Below, piece after piece: positions 16,167-23,637 of a DNA stretch of 64,000 nt. This DNA comes from Achromobacter sp. RTa (GTDB lineage: Bacteria > Pseudomonadota > Gammaproteobacteria > Burkholderiales > Burkholderiaceae_B), in NCBI RefSeq assembly GCF_000757485.1, contig NZ_JPYO01000029.1, positions 1 through 64,000 of the forward strand, in the 5' to 3' direction. The first letter of the stretch is position 1, and each line of letters opens with the position of its first letter. The notes beneath the pieces were generated by a model, which saw nothing but the letters and a program-made list of their open reading frames with translations, ran no database searches and was not told the DNA's origin. Both the position numbers and the translations under genes were made by a program.

Positions 16167-17180
16167 ATGCGCAAGCAAGACGCGTTCGATGTCATCTATA
16201 CCCATACCGAAGGCGAGCCCCTGTGCATCGTGCACAGCGGCATTCCCTACCCCGCCGGGTCCACCATCCTGGAAAAGCGGGCGTTCCTGGAACAGAACTA
16301 TGACTGGCTGCGCAAGGCCCTCATGCGCGAACCCCGCGGCCACAAGGACATGTTCGGCGTCTTCCTCACGCCCCCGTCCAGTCCCGAGTACGACGCCGGC
16401 CTGATCTACATCGACGGCACCGAGTACTCGCACATGTGCGGCCACGGCACGATCGCCGTCAGCATGGCCATGGTCGCCCACGGCCTGGTCGCGCGCGGCA
16501 AGGACGGCATTACCAAGATCCGCTTCGAAACCACGGCCGGGCTGGTGGTGTCGGAAGTGGCGTCGGAGGGCGAAAACGTGCTGTGGACGCGCTTCGAGAA
16601 CGTGCCGGCCTATGTGGCGGCCCAGGACATCCCCGTGGAGCTCCCCGGCTACGGCAAGCTCTCCGCCGACATCGTCTGGGGCGGCAACTATTTCGGCATC
16701 GTGGACCTTTCGGGCTGCGACCTGCGGATTTCGCCGGACAACGGTAGCGAGCTGTCCCGCATGGGCCTGATCGTGCGCGACCAGCTCAACGCCCGCCAGC
16801 GCATCCAGCATCCGACAGAGGCGCACATCAATAATCTGAACTTCATCACCTTCTGGCACCAGCCGACCATCGAAGGCGCGTTCTACAAGAACGTGCACGT
16901 GTTCAGCGCCGGCCAGCTCGACCGCTCGCCTGGCGGCACCGGCACCAGCGCGATGATGGCCATGTTCGAGGCGCGCGGGAAGATGGGACTGAACCAGCCG
17001 ATCAAATCGGAAGGCCTGCTGGGCAGCGGCGTGTTCGAAGGCTGCCTGCTGGGCGAAGTCGACCTGAACGGCACCCGGGCCGTACGGCCGACAGTCAAGG
17101 GAACGGCCAGCATCCTGGGCACGGCCCGCTGGGTCATCGACAAGAACGATCCGGTGGGGGCCGGGTTCCTGATCCGCTGA
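16167..17180 (+). CDS. Proline racemase family protein (hydroxyproline epimerase/dehydratase-like) with a Gly at the second catalytic position
   Basis: 337 residues. The family uses two active-site residues on opposite faces of the substrate. The first is present as Cys91 in SHMCGHGTIAVSMA. The second motif reads DRSPGGTGTSA (residues 252-262): residue 256 is Gly, where racemases and 4-hydroxyproline epimerases have Cys and trans-3-hydroxy-L-proline dehydratases have Thr. A one-base enzyme may eliminate rather than racemise, so an imino-acid or hydroxyproline dehydratase-like role is possible. CTGGAG precedes the ATG. It is the last gene of the PotDABC-like operon, 37 bp after the permease, so the imported compound is probably its substrate or precursor. 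Confidence 0.85.
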   Translation: MRKQDAFDVIYTHTEGEPLCIVHSGIPYPAGSTILEKRAFLEQNYDWLRKALMREPRGHKDMFGVFLTPPSSPEYDAGLIYIDGTEYSHMCGHGTIAVSMAMVAHGLVARGKDGITKIRFETTAGLVVSEVASEGENVLWTRFENVPAYVAAQDIPVELPGYGKLSADIVWGGNYFGIVDLSGCDLRISPDNGSELSRMGLIVRDQLNARQRIQHPTEAHINNLNFITFWHQPTIEGAFYKNVHVFSAGQLDRSPGGTGTSAMMAMFEARGKMGLNQPIKSEGLLGSGVFEGCLLGEVDLNGTRAVRPTVKGTASILGTARWVIDKNDPVGAGFLIR

Positions 17181-17198
17181 GCGTTCGGCTCGATCCGG

Positions 17199-17371
17199 GT
17201 GTCGGGCACGATGGCGATGCCGACATGCCAGTGTCTGACACCCGTACGAGATGCTCGTCAAGCTGAAGCGGCGTTCCCGGGTGTCAGACACCCACGCGGC
17301 ACCGGAGCAGAGTGCGGGCCATCTCCTCGGGTGTCAGACACCTGGCATCATCTCGTACGGGTGTCAGACAC
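17199..17371. repeat. Cluster of GTGTCNGACAC palindromes
   Basis: Perfect copies of the palindrome GTGTC(A/T)GACAC lie at 17231-17241, 17281-17291, 17331-17341 and 17361-17371, and a degenerate one (GTGTCGGGCAC) at 17199-17209. The first and last are part of a perfect 23-bp inverted repeat, 17231-17253 against 17349-17371, which extends each palindrome with CCGTACGAGATG. The cluster fills the spacer between the convergent racemase-family and GMC oxidoreductase genes. I recall similar palindromes as dispersed intergenic repeats in Bordetella and relatives, but cannot verify this here. Confidence 0.8.
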
Positions 17372-17382
17372 GGGAATAAGCA

Positions 17383-18978
17383 CTACCGCTCGGCATCCTC
17401 CAATATCATCTCCGCCCCGCGTTCGGCCACCATCATGACGGCCGCCTGCGTGTTGCCGGACACCATCTTCGGCATGACCGACGCGTCCACCACGCGCAGG
17501 CCCGACAGGCCGTTCACGCGCAGACGCGGATCGGTGACCGCCGCGGCATCCGAGCCCATGCGGCAAGTGCCGATGGGATGGTAGATGGTCTGGCCGTTGC
17601 GCCGCGCGAAATCGAGCCATTCATCGTAGCTTTCCACGCCCGAACCGGGGCTGAGCTCCGCATCCACGTAGGGCCGCAGCGCCGGTTGGCCGACTATGCG
17701 CCGCGCCACCTGCATGCCGCCCACCAGGCTGTCGCGGTCCACCTGGGCGGACAGGAAGTTCGGGCGGATCGAGGGCCCCGCCAACGGATCGGCGGACTTG
17801 ATGTGGATGGATCCGACCGATTCCGGCCGCAACTGCGCCACGCCGATCGTCATGCCGGGATGCCGGTCCAGAATGCGCTCCGCCGCGTTGGCGTAGCTGG
17901 CGTGCACGAAGAAGTACTGCACGTCGGGCGCGGGCAGGTCCGGCGCGCTTTTCACGAAACCGTGCACCAGCCCCGTGCCGAGGGTCAGGATGCCCGTGTG
18001 GCTCGTGTAGTAGCGCGCAACCTGCTGGGCAAGCCGCCATCCGCGCGACATCTCGTTCAGCGTCACCGTTCCCTTCACCCGCCAGTTCATCCGCGTGGCG
18101 TAGTGGTCGATGTAGTTCTCGCCCACCTGCGCCTGCGCATGCACCAATGGAATCCCGAAGGATTGCAGCAGCGCCGGATTGCCCACGCCGGACAGTTCCA
18201 GGAGCTGCGGCGACTGTACCGCCCCCAGGCACAGCAGCGTTTCGCGCGCCGCCCGCGCCGTGCGCTCCTGCCCATTCTGGCGGTAGGCCACTCCCACGCA
18301 GCGCTTGCCTTCGAAGACCAGCCGCGTCACGTGCGCCCCGCATTCGACGCGCAGGTTCTTGCGGCCGGACGCCGGACGCAGATAGCCGTCCACCACGCTC
18401 CAGCGCCGGCCCCGATGCTGCAGCACCTGGTAGTAGCCCACACCCTCCTGGCTGCCGCTGTTGTAATCGGGGTTCAGGGGTTGGCCGTCTTCCTGCGCGG
18501 CGCGCAGGAACGCGTCCGACACGGGAAAGCGCTCCGCCACTTCCTCCAGGCGCATGGGGCCGGTCTTGCCTCGGCCGTCGCCGCCCCGCTCGTAGTGTTC
18601 GATCTTGCGGAACAGGCGCTCGGCCTGCGCGGAGCCCCAGCCGGTGGCGCCGGCGGCCTCCCAGCCGTCGTAGTCCTGCGGCTGGCCGCGCACGTAGATC
18701 ATGCCGTTGATCAGCGTCGACCCGCCCACGCCCTTGCCTCGGGGCACGGCAATGGTCCGGCCGTACACGTTGTCCTCGGGTTCGGTGGCGAAGCGCCAGT
18801 TGTAGTCCGGGTTCACCAGGAGCTTGGAAAAGCCCGCCGGAATGGAAATCCACATGCTGCGCGCTTCGTGCCCCGCCTCCAGCATCAGCACTCGGTGCTT
18901 GCCGTCCGCGCTCAGCCGGTTGGCCAGGATGCAGCCGGCCGTGCCGCCGCCCGCAATGATGAAATCGTAGTCGTCCAT
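17383..18978 (-). CDS. GMC-family FAD-dependent oxidoreductase (choline dehydrogenase-like)
   Basis: 531 residues, full length for bacterial GMC enzymes, which oxidise alcohols to aldehydes or ketones with FAD. The N-terminal dinucleotide-binding motif is DFIIAGGGTAGCILANRLS; GMC signature 1 is GKGVGGSTLINGMIYVRG; signature 2 is near GAVQSPQLLELSGVG. The active-site pair is His467 (YHPIGTCRMG) and Asn509 (VSGNTQAA), the His/Asn variant common in choline-dehydrogenase-like proteins. It is the last gene of a four-gene unit with split transketolase and AroE-like genes. The true substrate is unknown; a polyol or hydroxy acid would fit the locus. Confidence 0.88.
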   Translation of the reverse strand: MDDYDFIIAGGGTAGCILANRLSADGKHRVLMLEAGHEARSMWISIPAGFSKLLVNPDYNWRFATEPEDNVYGRTIAVPRGKGVGGSTLINGMIYVRGQPQDYDGWEAAGATGWGSAQAERLFRKIEHYERGGDGRGKTGPMRLEEVAERFPVSDAFLRAAQEDGQPLNPDYNSGSQEGVGYYQVLQHRGRRWSVVDGYLRPASGRKNLRVECGAHVTRLVFEGKRCVGVAYRQNGQERTARAARETLLCLGAVQSPQLLELSGVGNPALLQSFGIPLVHAQAQVGENYIDHYATRMNWRVKGTVTLNEMSRGWRLAQQVARYYTSHTGILTLGTGLVHGFVKSAPDLPAPDVQYFFVHASYANAAERILDRHPGMTIGVAQLRPESVGSIHIKSADPLAGPSIRPNFLSAQVDRDSLVGGMQVARRIVGQPALRPYVDAELSPGSGVESYDEWLDFARRNGQTIYHPIGTCRMGSDAAAVTDPRLRVNGLSGLRVVDASVMPKMVSGNTQAAVMMVAERGAEMILEDAER

Positions 18979-19012
18979 TGTTGTCCAGAGTCCGGATTAC
19001 GGCTGCGCGGCC

Positions 19013-19816
19013 CTATTCGGCGCCGGCCACGCCCAGCATCTGCGCCATCAGTTCGATCTGGCAGGCCAGCATTGGCGCGCCGTAGTGCACCTTGCAGCCT
19101 CGGGCCTGCGCCGCCAGCAGCAGCGCGGTATCGCGCGGCTGCATGATGACTTCGCATACCAGCTGGTCCGGCGTCAGCCGGCCGGCGTCCAGCGGCAGCG
19201 CATCGTCGGGCTTCATGCCCAGCGACGTGCCGTTGACCACCAGTTCATGCCCCGACGGATCGGCCGTACCGATGGCGATGGCGGCGCCGGGATGCAGGGA
19301 CAGGATCCGCGCCTTCAGGTCTTCCGCCTTGGACACCGTGCGATTGGCGATGGTCAGCCGCGACACGCCGGCCTGCACCAGCGCGAAGCCGATCGCGTTG
19401 GCCGCGCCGCCCGCCCCCGCCAGGTAGGCGCTTTTCCCTTCGAGCGATACGCCGGCCGTCTGCAGGCCGCGCACGAAGCCCTCGCCGTCCAGCATGTGCG
19501 CCACCAGGCGGCCGTCGGCCTCGCGGCGCACCACGTTCGCGGCGCCGATCTTGCGGGCCACCGGGGTCGCGTCATCGACCAGCTCCAGGATGGCCGTCTT
19601 GTGCGGAATGGTGACGATGACGCCGCCCAGGTTCTCCAGCCGGCGCAGCCCTTCGACCGCGGCCGCCAGGCCTTCCGGCCGGACGTGGAACGGCACGCAC
19701 ACACCATCGAAACTTATGCCGGCGAAATGCTCGTTCATGCGCTGCGGCGTCTTCACGTGATGGATGGGATCGGCCAGGATGCCGAACAGGCGGGTGTTTC
19801 CGCTGATTTCCTTCAT
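19013..19816 (-). CDS. Shikimate dehydrogenase-like (AroE family) oxidoreductase
   Basis: 267 residues. The N-terminal substrate domain contains TIPHKTAILELVDDATPVARKIGAANVV, with the catalytic Lys of PHK. The NADP-binding domain begins SAYLAGAGGAANAIGFALV and includes TIANRTVSKAEDLKARI. The opening GNTRLFGILADPIHHVKTP deviates from the usual SxS substrate motif of AroE (SHS/SLS), so shikimate itself may not be the substrate. Relatives in catabolic loci act on quinate or other cyclic polyols. GGAGAATGAC precedes the ATG. It sits 15 bp after the transketolase C-subunit gene, inside the proposed GntR regulon. Confidence 0.82.
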   Translation of the reverse strand: MKEISGNTRLFGILADPIHHVKTPQRMNEHFAGISFDGVCVPFHVRPEGLAAAVEGLRRLENLGGVIVTIPHKTAILELVDDATPVARKIGAANVVRREADGRLVAHMLDGEGFVRGLQTAGVSLEGKSAYLAGAGGAANAIGFALVQAGVSRLTIANRTVSKAEDLKARILSLHPGAAIAIGTADPSGHELVVNGTSLGMKPDDALPLDAGRLTPDQLVCEVIMQPRDTALLLAAQARGCKVHYGAPMLACQIELMAQMLGVAGAE

Positions 19817-19831
19817 GTCATTCTCCGTCGT

Positions 19832-20818
19832 TCAGGCCTTGAGCCATTCACGCGCCACCTCGCCGATGCCGGCGGCATCCAGCTTGTAGTGCGCATAGAG
19901 GGTGGTGGGAGGCGCTATCAGGCTGTATTCATCGTAGATGCCGTGGCGGCGCAGGCGGGTGCCGGTGCCTGCGTCGGCCAGCACTTCGGCCACGGCCGAG
20001 CCCAGACCGCCCAGTACATTGTGTTCTTCCACCGTCATCAGCATGGGCGAGCGCCCTGCGGCCGCCAGCACGGCGTCCCGGTCCAGCGGCTTGATGGTGG
20101 GCATGTCGATCACGCCCACGGACAGCCCCTCTCCGCGCAACTGCTCGGCGGCGGCGAGCGCGGCATGCACGGTGATGCCGCAGGCGATGATGTTCATGTC
20201 GCTGCCGGTGGAGTGGACGATGGCGCGGCCGAACTCGAAAGGCGCGCCGTCTTCATAGACCTGCGGATCGCGCCCGCGCCCGATGCGGAAGTAAATGGGT
20301 TCCGGCCAGCCGGCCGAGGCCTTGATCGCGGAAGCCAGCTGCGGCCCGTCGGCCGGCGATACGACCGTCAGGCCGGCCAGGGCGCGCATCGTCGAAATAT
20401 CTTCGGTGGCGTGGTGCGAGGTGCCGTAAAAGCCCAGGCTGATACCGGTGTGATGGCCGATCAGCCGCACGGGCAGCTTGGTGTAGGCCACGTCCATGCG
20501 AATCTGTTCGCAGCAAAGCAGGCCCAGGAAGGAGGCGAAGGTCGCGACGAACGGCATCATGCCGGTGGTCGCTAGCCCGGCCGCCGCCGACACCATGTTC
20601 TGTTCGGAAATGCCGAACTGGATATAGCGGTCGGGATAGGCCTGCGCGAAGCGATTCAGTCCGTTGGAGTATTGCAGGTCGGCCGATCCCGCCACCACGG
20701 GATGGCCCTGGGCGGCCAACTCGATCAGCGCGTCCGAGAGGTAGGAAAGCCCGGGGTTCACCGCGTTCAGCGCGCGATACTGCCAGGAATCGGGGGAAAG
20801 CGTCTGTGAGTTTGCCAT
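19832..20818 (-). CDS. Transketolase-like, C-terminal subunit
   Basis: 328 residues, equal to the pyrimidine-binding and C-terminal domains of transketolase. It shows the catalytic Glu in FGISEQNMVSAAAGLA and the phosphate/sugar-site stretch GFYGTSHHATEDISTMRA. The C-terminal domain holds TVEEHNVLGGLGSAVAEVL. Two-gene transketolases work as alpha2beta2 complexes and often have special substrates (for example apulose-4-phosphate). It begins directly after the stop of the N-subunit gene (TGAATG), so the two are surely co-expressed. No sugar kinase is encoded nearby. Confidence 0.88.
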   Translation of the reverse strand: MANSQTLSPDSWQYRALNAVNPGLSYLSDALIELAAQGHPVVAGSADLQYSNGLNRFAQAYPDRYIQFGISEQNMVSAAAGLATTGMMPFVATFASFLGLLCCEQIRMDVAYTKLPVRLIGHHTGISLGFYGTSHHATEDISTMRALAGLTVVSPADGPQLASAIKASAGWPEPIYFRIGRGRDPQVYEDGAPFEFGRAIVHSTGSDMNIIACGITVHAALAAAEQLRGEGLSVGVIDMPTIKPLDRDAVLAAAGRSPMLMTVEEHNVLGGLGSAVAEVLADAGTGTRLRRHGIYDEYSLIAPPTTLYAHYKLDAAGIGEVAREWLKA

Positions 20819-21676
20819 TCAGATCTCGCGGGACATGATTTCATCGATGGCGCCTTGCGCGTCTTGCGGCGCCAGGTAGCCCAGGTGCCAGCCCGGTTCC
20901 GTCTCCATGAAGGAAACACCCTTGCCCTTGACCGTCCTGGCGATCACGCAGGCCGGCCTGTCGCGCTCTTCGTCCGCGCGCAGGCGGCGCAGCAGCGCGG
21001 TCAGCTCCGCCAGGTTGTGGCCGTCCACTTCGTGCACCTCCCAGCCGAAAGCCTGCCATTTGTCCCGCAGCGACTCCACGCCCATCACGTCGTCGACCTT
21101 GCCGTCCAGCTGATAGCCGTTGCGATCGATGATGGCGATCAGGCGCGACAGGCGATTGTGCGCCGCGAACAGCGCCGCCTCCCAGACCTGTCCTTCCTGC
21201 ATCTCGCCGTCGCCCAGCATGACGAACACGTTGAAGTCGCGCCGGCTCATGCGGCCGCCGATCGCCATGCCCACTCCGTTGGACAGGGCGTGGCCGATAG
21301 AGCCGGAGCTGAAATCCACACCCGGCACCTTGCTCATGTCGGGGTGGTCGCCCAGCGGGCTGCCCAGGCGGGTGTAGCCGTCCAGCAGCTCGCGGCCGAT
21401 GAAGCCGTGGTCGGCCAGCACCGGGAACAGGCCGACGGCCGCATGCCCCTTGCCCATGAGGAAGCGGTCGCGGTCGGGCCATTGGGGCTCGCCCGGACGC
21501 AGCCGCATGACGTCGTAGTACAGCGCGGCGAAGATTTCCGCGCACGAAAACACCGAACTGTAGTGGCCGACCTTGGCGATCTCGATCAACCGGATCGTCT
21601 CCAACCGGATAAAGCGGGCCTTTTCCCGCAATAGCCGGAGCTCCTCTTCCGAGGGAGCCTCCCTTTCCTGGCGCAT
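20819..21676 (-). CDS. Transketolase-like, N-terminal (thiamine diphosphate) subunit
   Basis: 285 residues, the thiamine-diphosphate-binding half of a split transketolase. Visible elements are the active-site His in MGKGHAAVGLFPVLADHG, GSIGHALSNGVGMAIGGRM, and the metal/TPP motif MLGDGEMQEGQVWEAALFA through AIIDRNGYQLDG. The ATG at 21676 has CAGGAGA six bases upstream; a longer frame to 21757 would read through the promoter region. It is the first gene of the unit transketolase N, transketolase C, AroE-like, GMC. The AT-rich GntR-type operator lies 23 bp upstream. Confidence 0.88.
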   Translation of the reverse strand: MRQEREAPSEEELRLLREKARFIRLETIRLIEIAKVGHYSSVFSCAEIFAALYYDVMRLRPGEPQWPDRDRFLMGKGHAAVGLFPVLADHGFIGRELLDGYTRLGSPLGDHPDMSKVPGVDFSSGSIGHALSNGVGMAIGGRMSRRDFNVFVMLGDGEMQEGQVWEAALFAAHNRLSRLIAIIDRNGYQLDGKVDDVMGVESLRDKWQAFGWEVHEVDGHNLAELTALLRRLRADEERDRPACVIARTVKGKGVSFMETEPGWHLGYLAPQDAQGAIDEIMSREI

Positions 21677-21698
21677 GGCGTCTCCTGCCTTTGTTAGG

Positions 21699-21711
21699 AT
21701 ATATGATATAT
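21699..21711. promoter_or_regulatory. Proposed GntR operator 1 (transketolase/gntR divergent region)
   Basis: On the minus strand the sequence is ATATATCATATAT, identical to the site at 26560-26572 and one base different from the site at 26347-26359. It lies in the 125-bp spacer between the transketolase operon and the divergent GntR gene, inside an AT-rich patch (21696-21717) that also supplies plausible -10 elements for both directions. The short AT palindrome with an off-centre C or G is the kind of half-site pair that FadR/FCD-type GntR proteins bind. Confidence 0.6.
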
Positions 21712-21801
21712 AATATACCCATTGAGCTTGAATTGGCCATGGCGGGCTAGAATTCATCCCGAATCCGCCCTATCCATCAATACAGCAAGCCAGCAACCGC
21801 T

Positions 21802-22506
21802 ATGTCGAGCCTTAAACCGGTAAAGAAAGAGAACCTCTCCGTCAGGGTCTACAACGAAATCCGCAATGCCCTGATCAACGGGCAGTACGAACCCGGAGAG
21901 CGTCTCATCATTGGCGAACTTGCCCAGGAGATGGGCGTTTCCATCACGCCCGTGCGCGAGGCCATCTTCCGGCTCATCAGCGAGCAGGGCCTGGAAATGC
22001 AGGCGGCCACCGCGGTCTACGTGCCCTACGTCAATTCGGAAAAGCTGCGCGAGATCCAGCAGATCCGCTTCCACCTGGAAGGCATGGGCGCGGCGGAGGC
22101 CGCGCAGAACATCACGCGCAAGCAGCTGGACAACCTGATCGCCCTGCAGCGGGATTTCATCTCCTGCACCTCCACGGACCCCAAGCGCGCCAGCTACCTG
22201 AACCGGAAGTTCCACTTCGCCATCCTGGAAGCGAGCAACAAGCCCATCCTGCGCAACACGGTGGAGTCGTTCTGGGTGATCACCGGCCCCATCCTCAAGG
22301 TGTTCCACGTCAAGACGTCGGGGCTGGACTACTCGCAAGACGAACACCGCCACGAGGCGGTGCTCCAGGCCCTGGAAGCGCGCGATTCCGAAGCGGCCAG
22401 GCAGGCCATCCAGGCCGACCTGGTCTGGGGCGGCAAGATCATGATCGATTGGCTGGTCGAGCGCGAAAAGGAACTCGACTACCGCCCTCCCCAGTCCCGC
22501 AAATAG
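21802..22506 (+). CDS. GntR-family regulator, FadR subfamily (FCD domain)
   Basis: 234 residues. The winged HTH (about 12-75) contains LIIGELAQEMGVSITPVREAIFRLISEQGLEM. The FCD effector domain (about 85-220) follows, with probable metal/ligand residues in RKFHFAILEAS and the final histidines of DEHRHEAVLQALEARD. FCD regulators usually sense carboxylic acids and repress catabolic operons until the acid appears. It is divergent from the split-transketolase operon and transcribed with the glycerol-dehydrogenase-like gene. Shared AT-rich sites at three promoters make it the likely regulator of the whole 17.4-33.1 kb block. Confidence 0.9.
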   Translation: MSSLKPVKKENLSVRVYNEIRNALINGQYEPGERLIIGELAQEMGVSITPVREAIFRLISEQGLEMQAATAVYVPYVNSEKLREIQQIRFHLEGMGAAEAAQNITRKQLDNLIALQRDFISCTSTDPKRASYLNRKFHFAILEASNKPILRNTVESFWVITGPILKVFHVKTSGLDYSQDEHRHEAVLQALEARDSEAARQAIQADLVWGGKIMIDWLVEREKELDYRPPQSRK

Positions 22507-22515
22507 GAAGATCCG

Positions 22516-23586
22516 ATGCTGAAGATTTTTGGCGCCCCCGGCCGCTACCTCCAGGGGGCCGGCGCCCTGGACACCCTGGGCCAATATGCCGCCCTGTTCG
22601 GCCGCCGCGCCGCCCTGGTCATAGACAGCTATGTCCATGGCGTGCTCGGGCCAAGAATCGAAGCGCTTTGCGCCGCCCACCAGGTGGCGCTCGTTCCCCT
22701 GCTCGTCGAAGGCGACCTGACGCCGGAGGTCATCGCGCACTTGCGCGCGCAGGCGGCGCCGGCAGGCGTGGACATGGTGATCGCGGTGGGCGGCGGCAAA
22801 TCGCTGGACGCCGGCAAGGCGGTGGCCAAGTCCTCGCACTGCCACCTGATTACCGTGCCCACCGTCGCGTCCAACGACGCTCCGACCAGCAAGAACTACG
22901 TTCTGTACGACGCCCATCACAATCTCCTGGCGGTGGAGCACATGCTGTTCAACCCCACGATCGTGCTGGTGGATACCGCCGTCATCGCCACCGCGCCCGC
23001 GCATTTCTTCCGCGCGGGCCTGGGCGACGCGATCTCGAAGAAATTCGAGGCCGAGCAGTGCCAGCGCAACGGCGGCAGAAACATGTACGACGCCGCGCCC
23101 CCGCTTACCGCGCAATTCATCGCCGACGGCTGCCTGCGCACCCTGCTGGCCGATGGCGCGGACGCCGTGGCGGCGGCCGGCAGCGGCCAGCCCACGCCGG
23201 CGTTCGAGCGCGTGGTGGAAGCGATGATCCTCATGAGCGGTCTCGGTTTCGAAAGCGGCGGCCTGTCCATCGCCCATGCCCTGACGCGCGGACTGCCCAA
23301 GATCGACGGCCTGGCTACCTCGCCGCATGGCATGCAGGTCGCGCTCGGCCTGTTGGTGCAGCTGGACCTGGAGCAGCGCGCCGACGGCATGCTGGCCGAC
23401 CTGAAGCAGTGGTACGCCCAGGTGGGGCTGCCGACCACGTTGCGCGAGCTGGGCGCCGCCGGCACGCCGTCCGACGCGGACCTGGCGCTGGCCGCGGAGC
23501 TGAGCCTGAAGGCCCGCCACGCCGCCAATTTCGATCGCGCCTTGGACACCGGCACCCTGGCGGCCGCCCTGCGCCGCCACGCCTGA
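22516..23586 (+). CDS. Glycerol dehydrogenase-like (group III Fe/Zn) alcohol dehydrogenase
   Basis: 356 residues, the size of GldA-type NAD-dependent glycerol dehydrogenases. The NAD site is VIAVGGGKSLDAGKAVA. The segment TVASNDAPTS corresponds to the GldA substrate loop. Metal ligands are expected at the Asp of GLGDAISKKFEAE, the first His of GLSIAHALTRG and the His of ATSPHGMQVALG. GldA-like enzymes oxidise glycerol or other vicinal diols. Its start is nine bases after the gntR stop (AGGAAGATCCG spacing), so the genes are co-transcribed. The substrate here may be another polyol of the unknown pathway. Confidence 0.87.
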   Translation: MLKIFGAPGRYLQGAGALDTLGQYAALFGRRAALVIDSYVHGVLGPRIEALCAAHQVALVPLLVEGDLTPEVIAHLRAQAAPAGVDMVIAVGGGKSLDAGKAVAKSSHCHLITVPTVASNDAPTSKNYVLYDAHHNLLAVEHMLFNPTIVLVDTAVIATAPAHFFRAGLGDAISKKFEAEQCQRNGGRNMYDAAPPLTAQFIADGCLRTLLADGADAVAAAGSGQPTPAFERVVEAMILMSGLGFESGGLSIAHALTRGLPKIDGLATSPHGMQVALGLLVQLDLEQRADGMLADLKQWYAQVGLPTTLRELGAAGTPSDADLALAAELSLKARHAANFDRALDTGTLAAALRRHA

Positions 23587-23600
23587 CCCGTCGGCGGCCG

Positions 23601-23618
23601 CCGGGGCAAGCGCCCCGG
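23601..23618. terminator. Bidirectional hairpin between convergent genes
   Basis: CCGGGGC and GCCCCGG pair perfectly around the four-base loop AAGC. It lies between the stops of the GldA-like gene (plus) and the BKACE gene (minus), where a terminator serving both is expected. It has no U-tract. Confidence 0.5.
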
Positions 23619-23637
23619 CCCGCCCGCCGCGACGCCG

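Noticed and set aside
17199..17371. Regularly recurring palindromes looked at first like a CRISPR array
   Set aside because: The units are only 11 bp, spacing is irregular (50, 50, 30 bases), and no cas genes are nearby.
19832..21676. Transketolase broken by a frameshift
   Set aside because: The two halves have their own start and stop arranged as TGAATG at a domain boundary, as in known two-subunit transketolases; this is a natural split, not a mutation.
21754..23580. Long minus-strand frame over the gntR and GldA-like genes
   Set aside because: Both plus-strand genes have clear motifs throughout; the antisense translation is Arg/Gly/Gln/His-rich and unlike real proteins.
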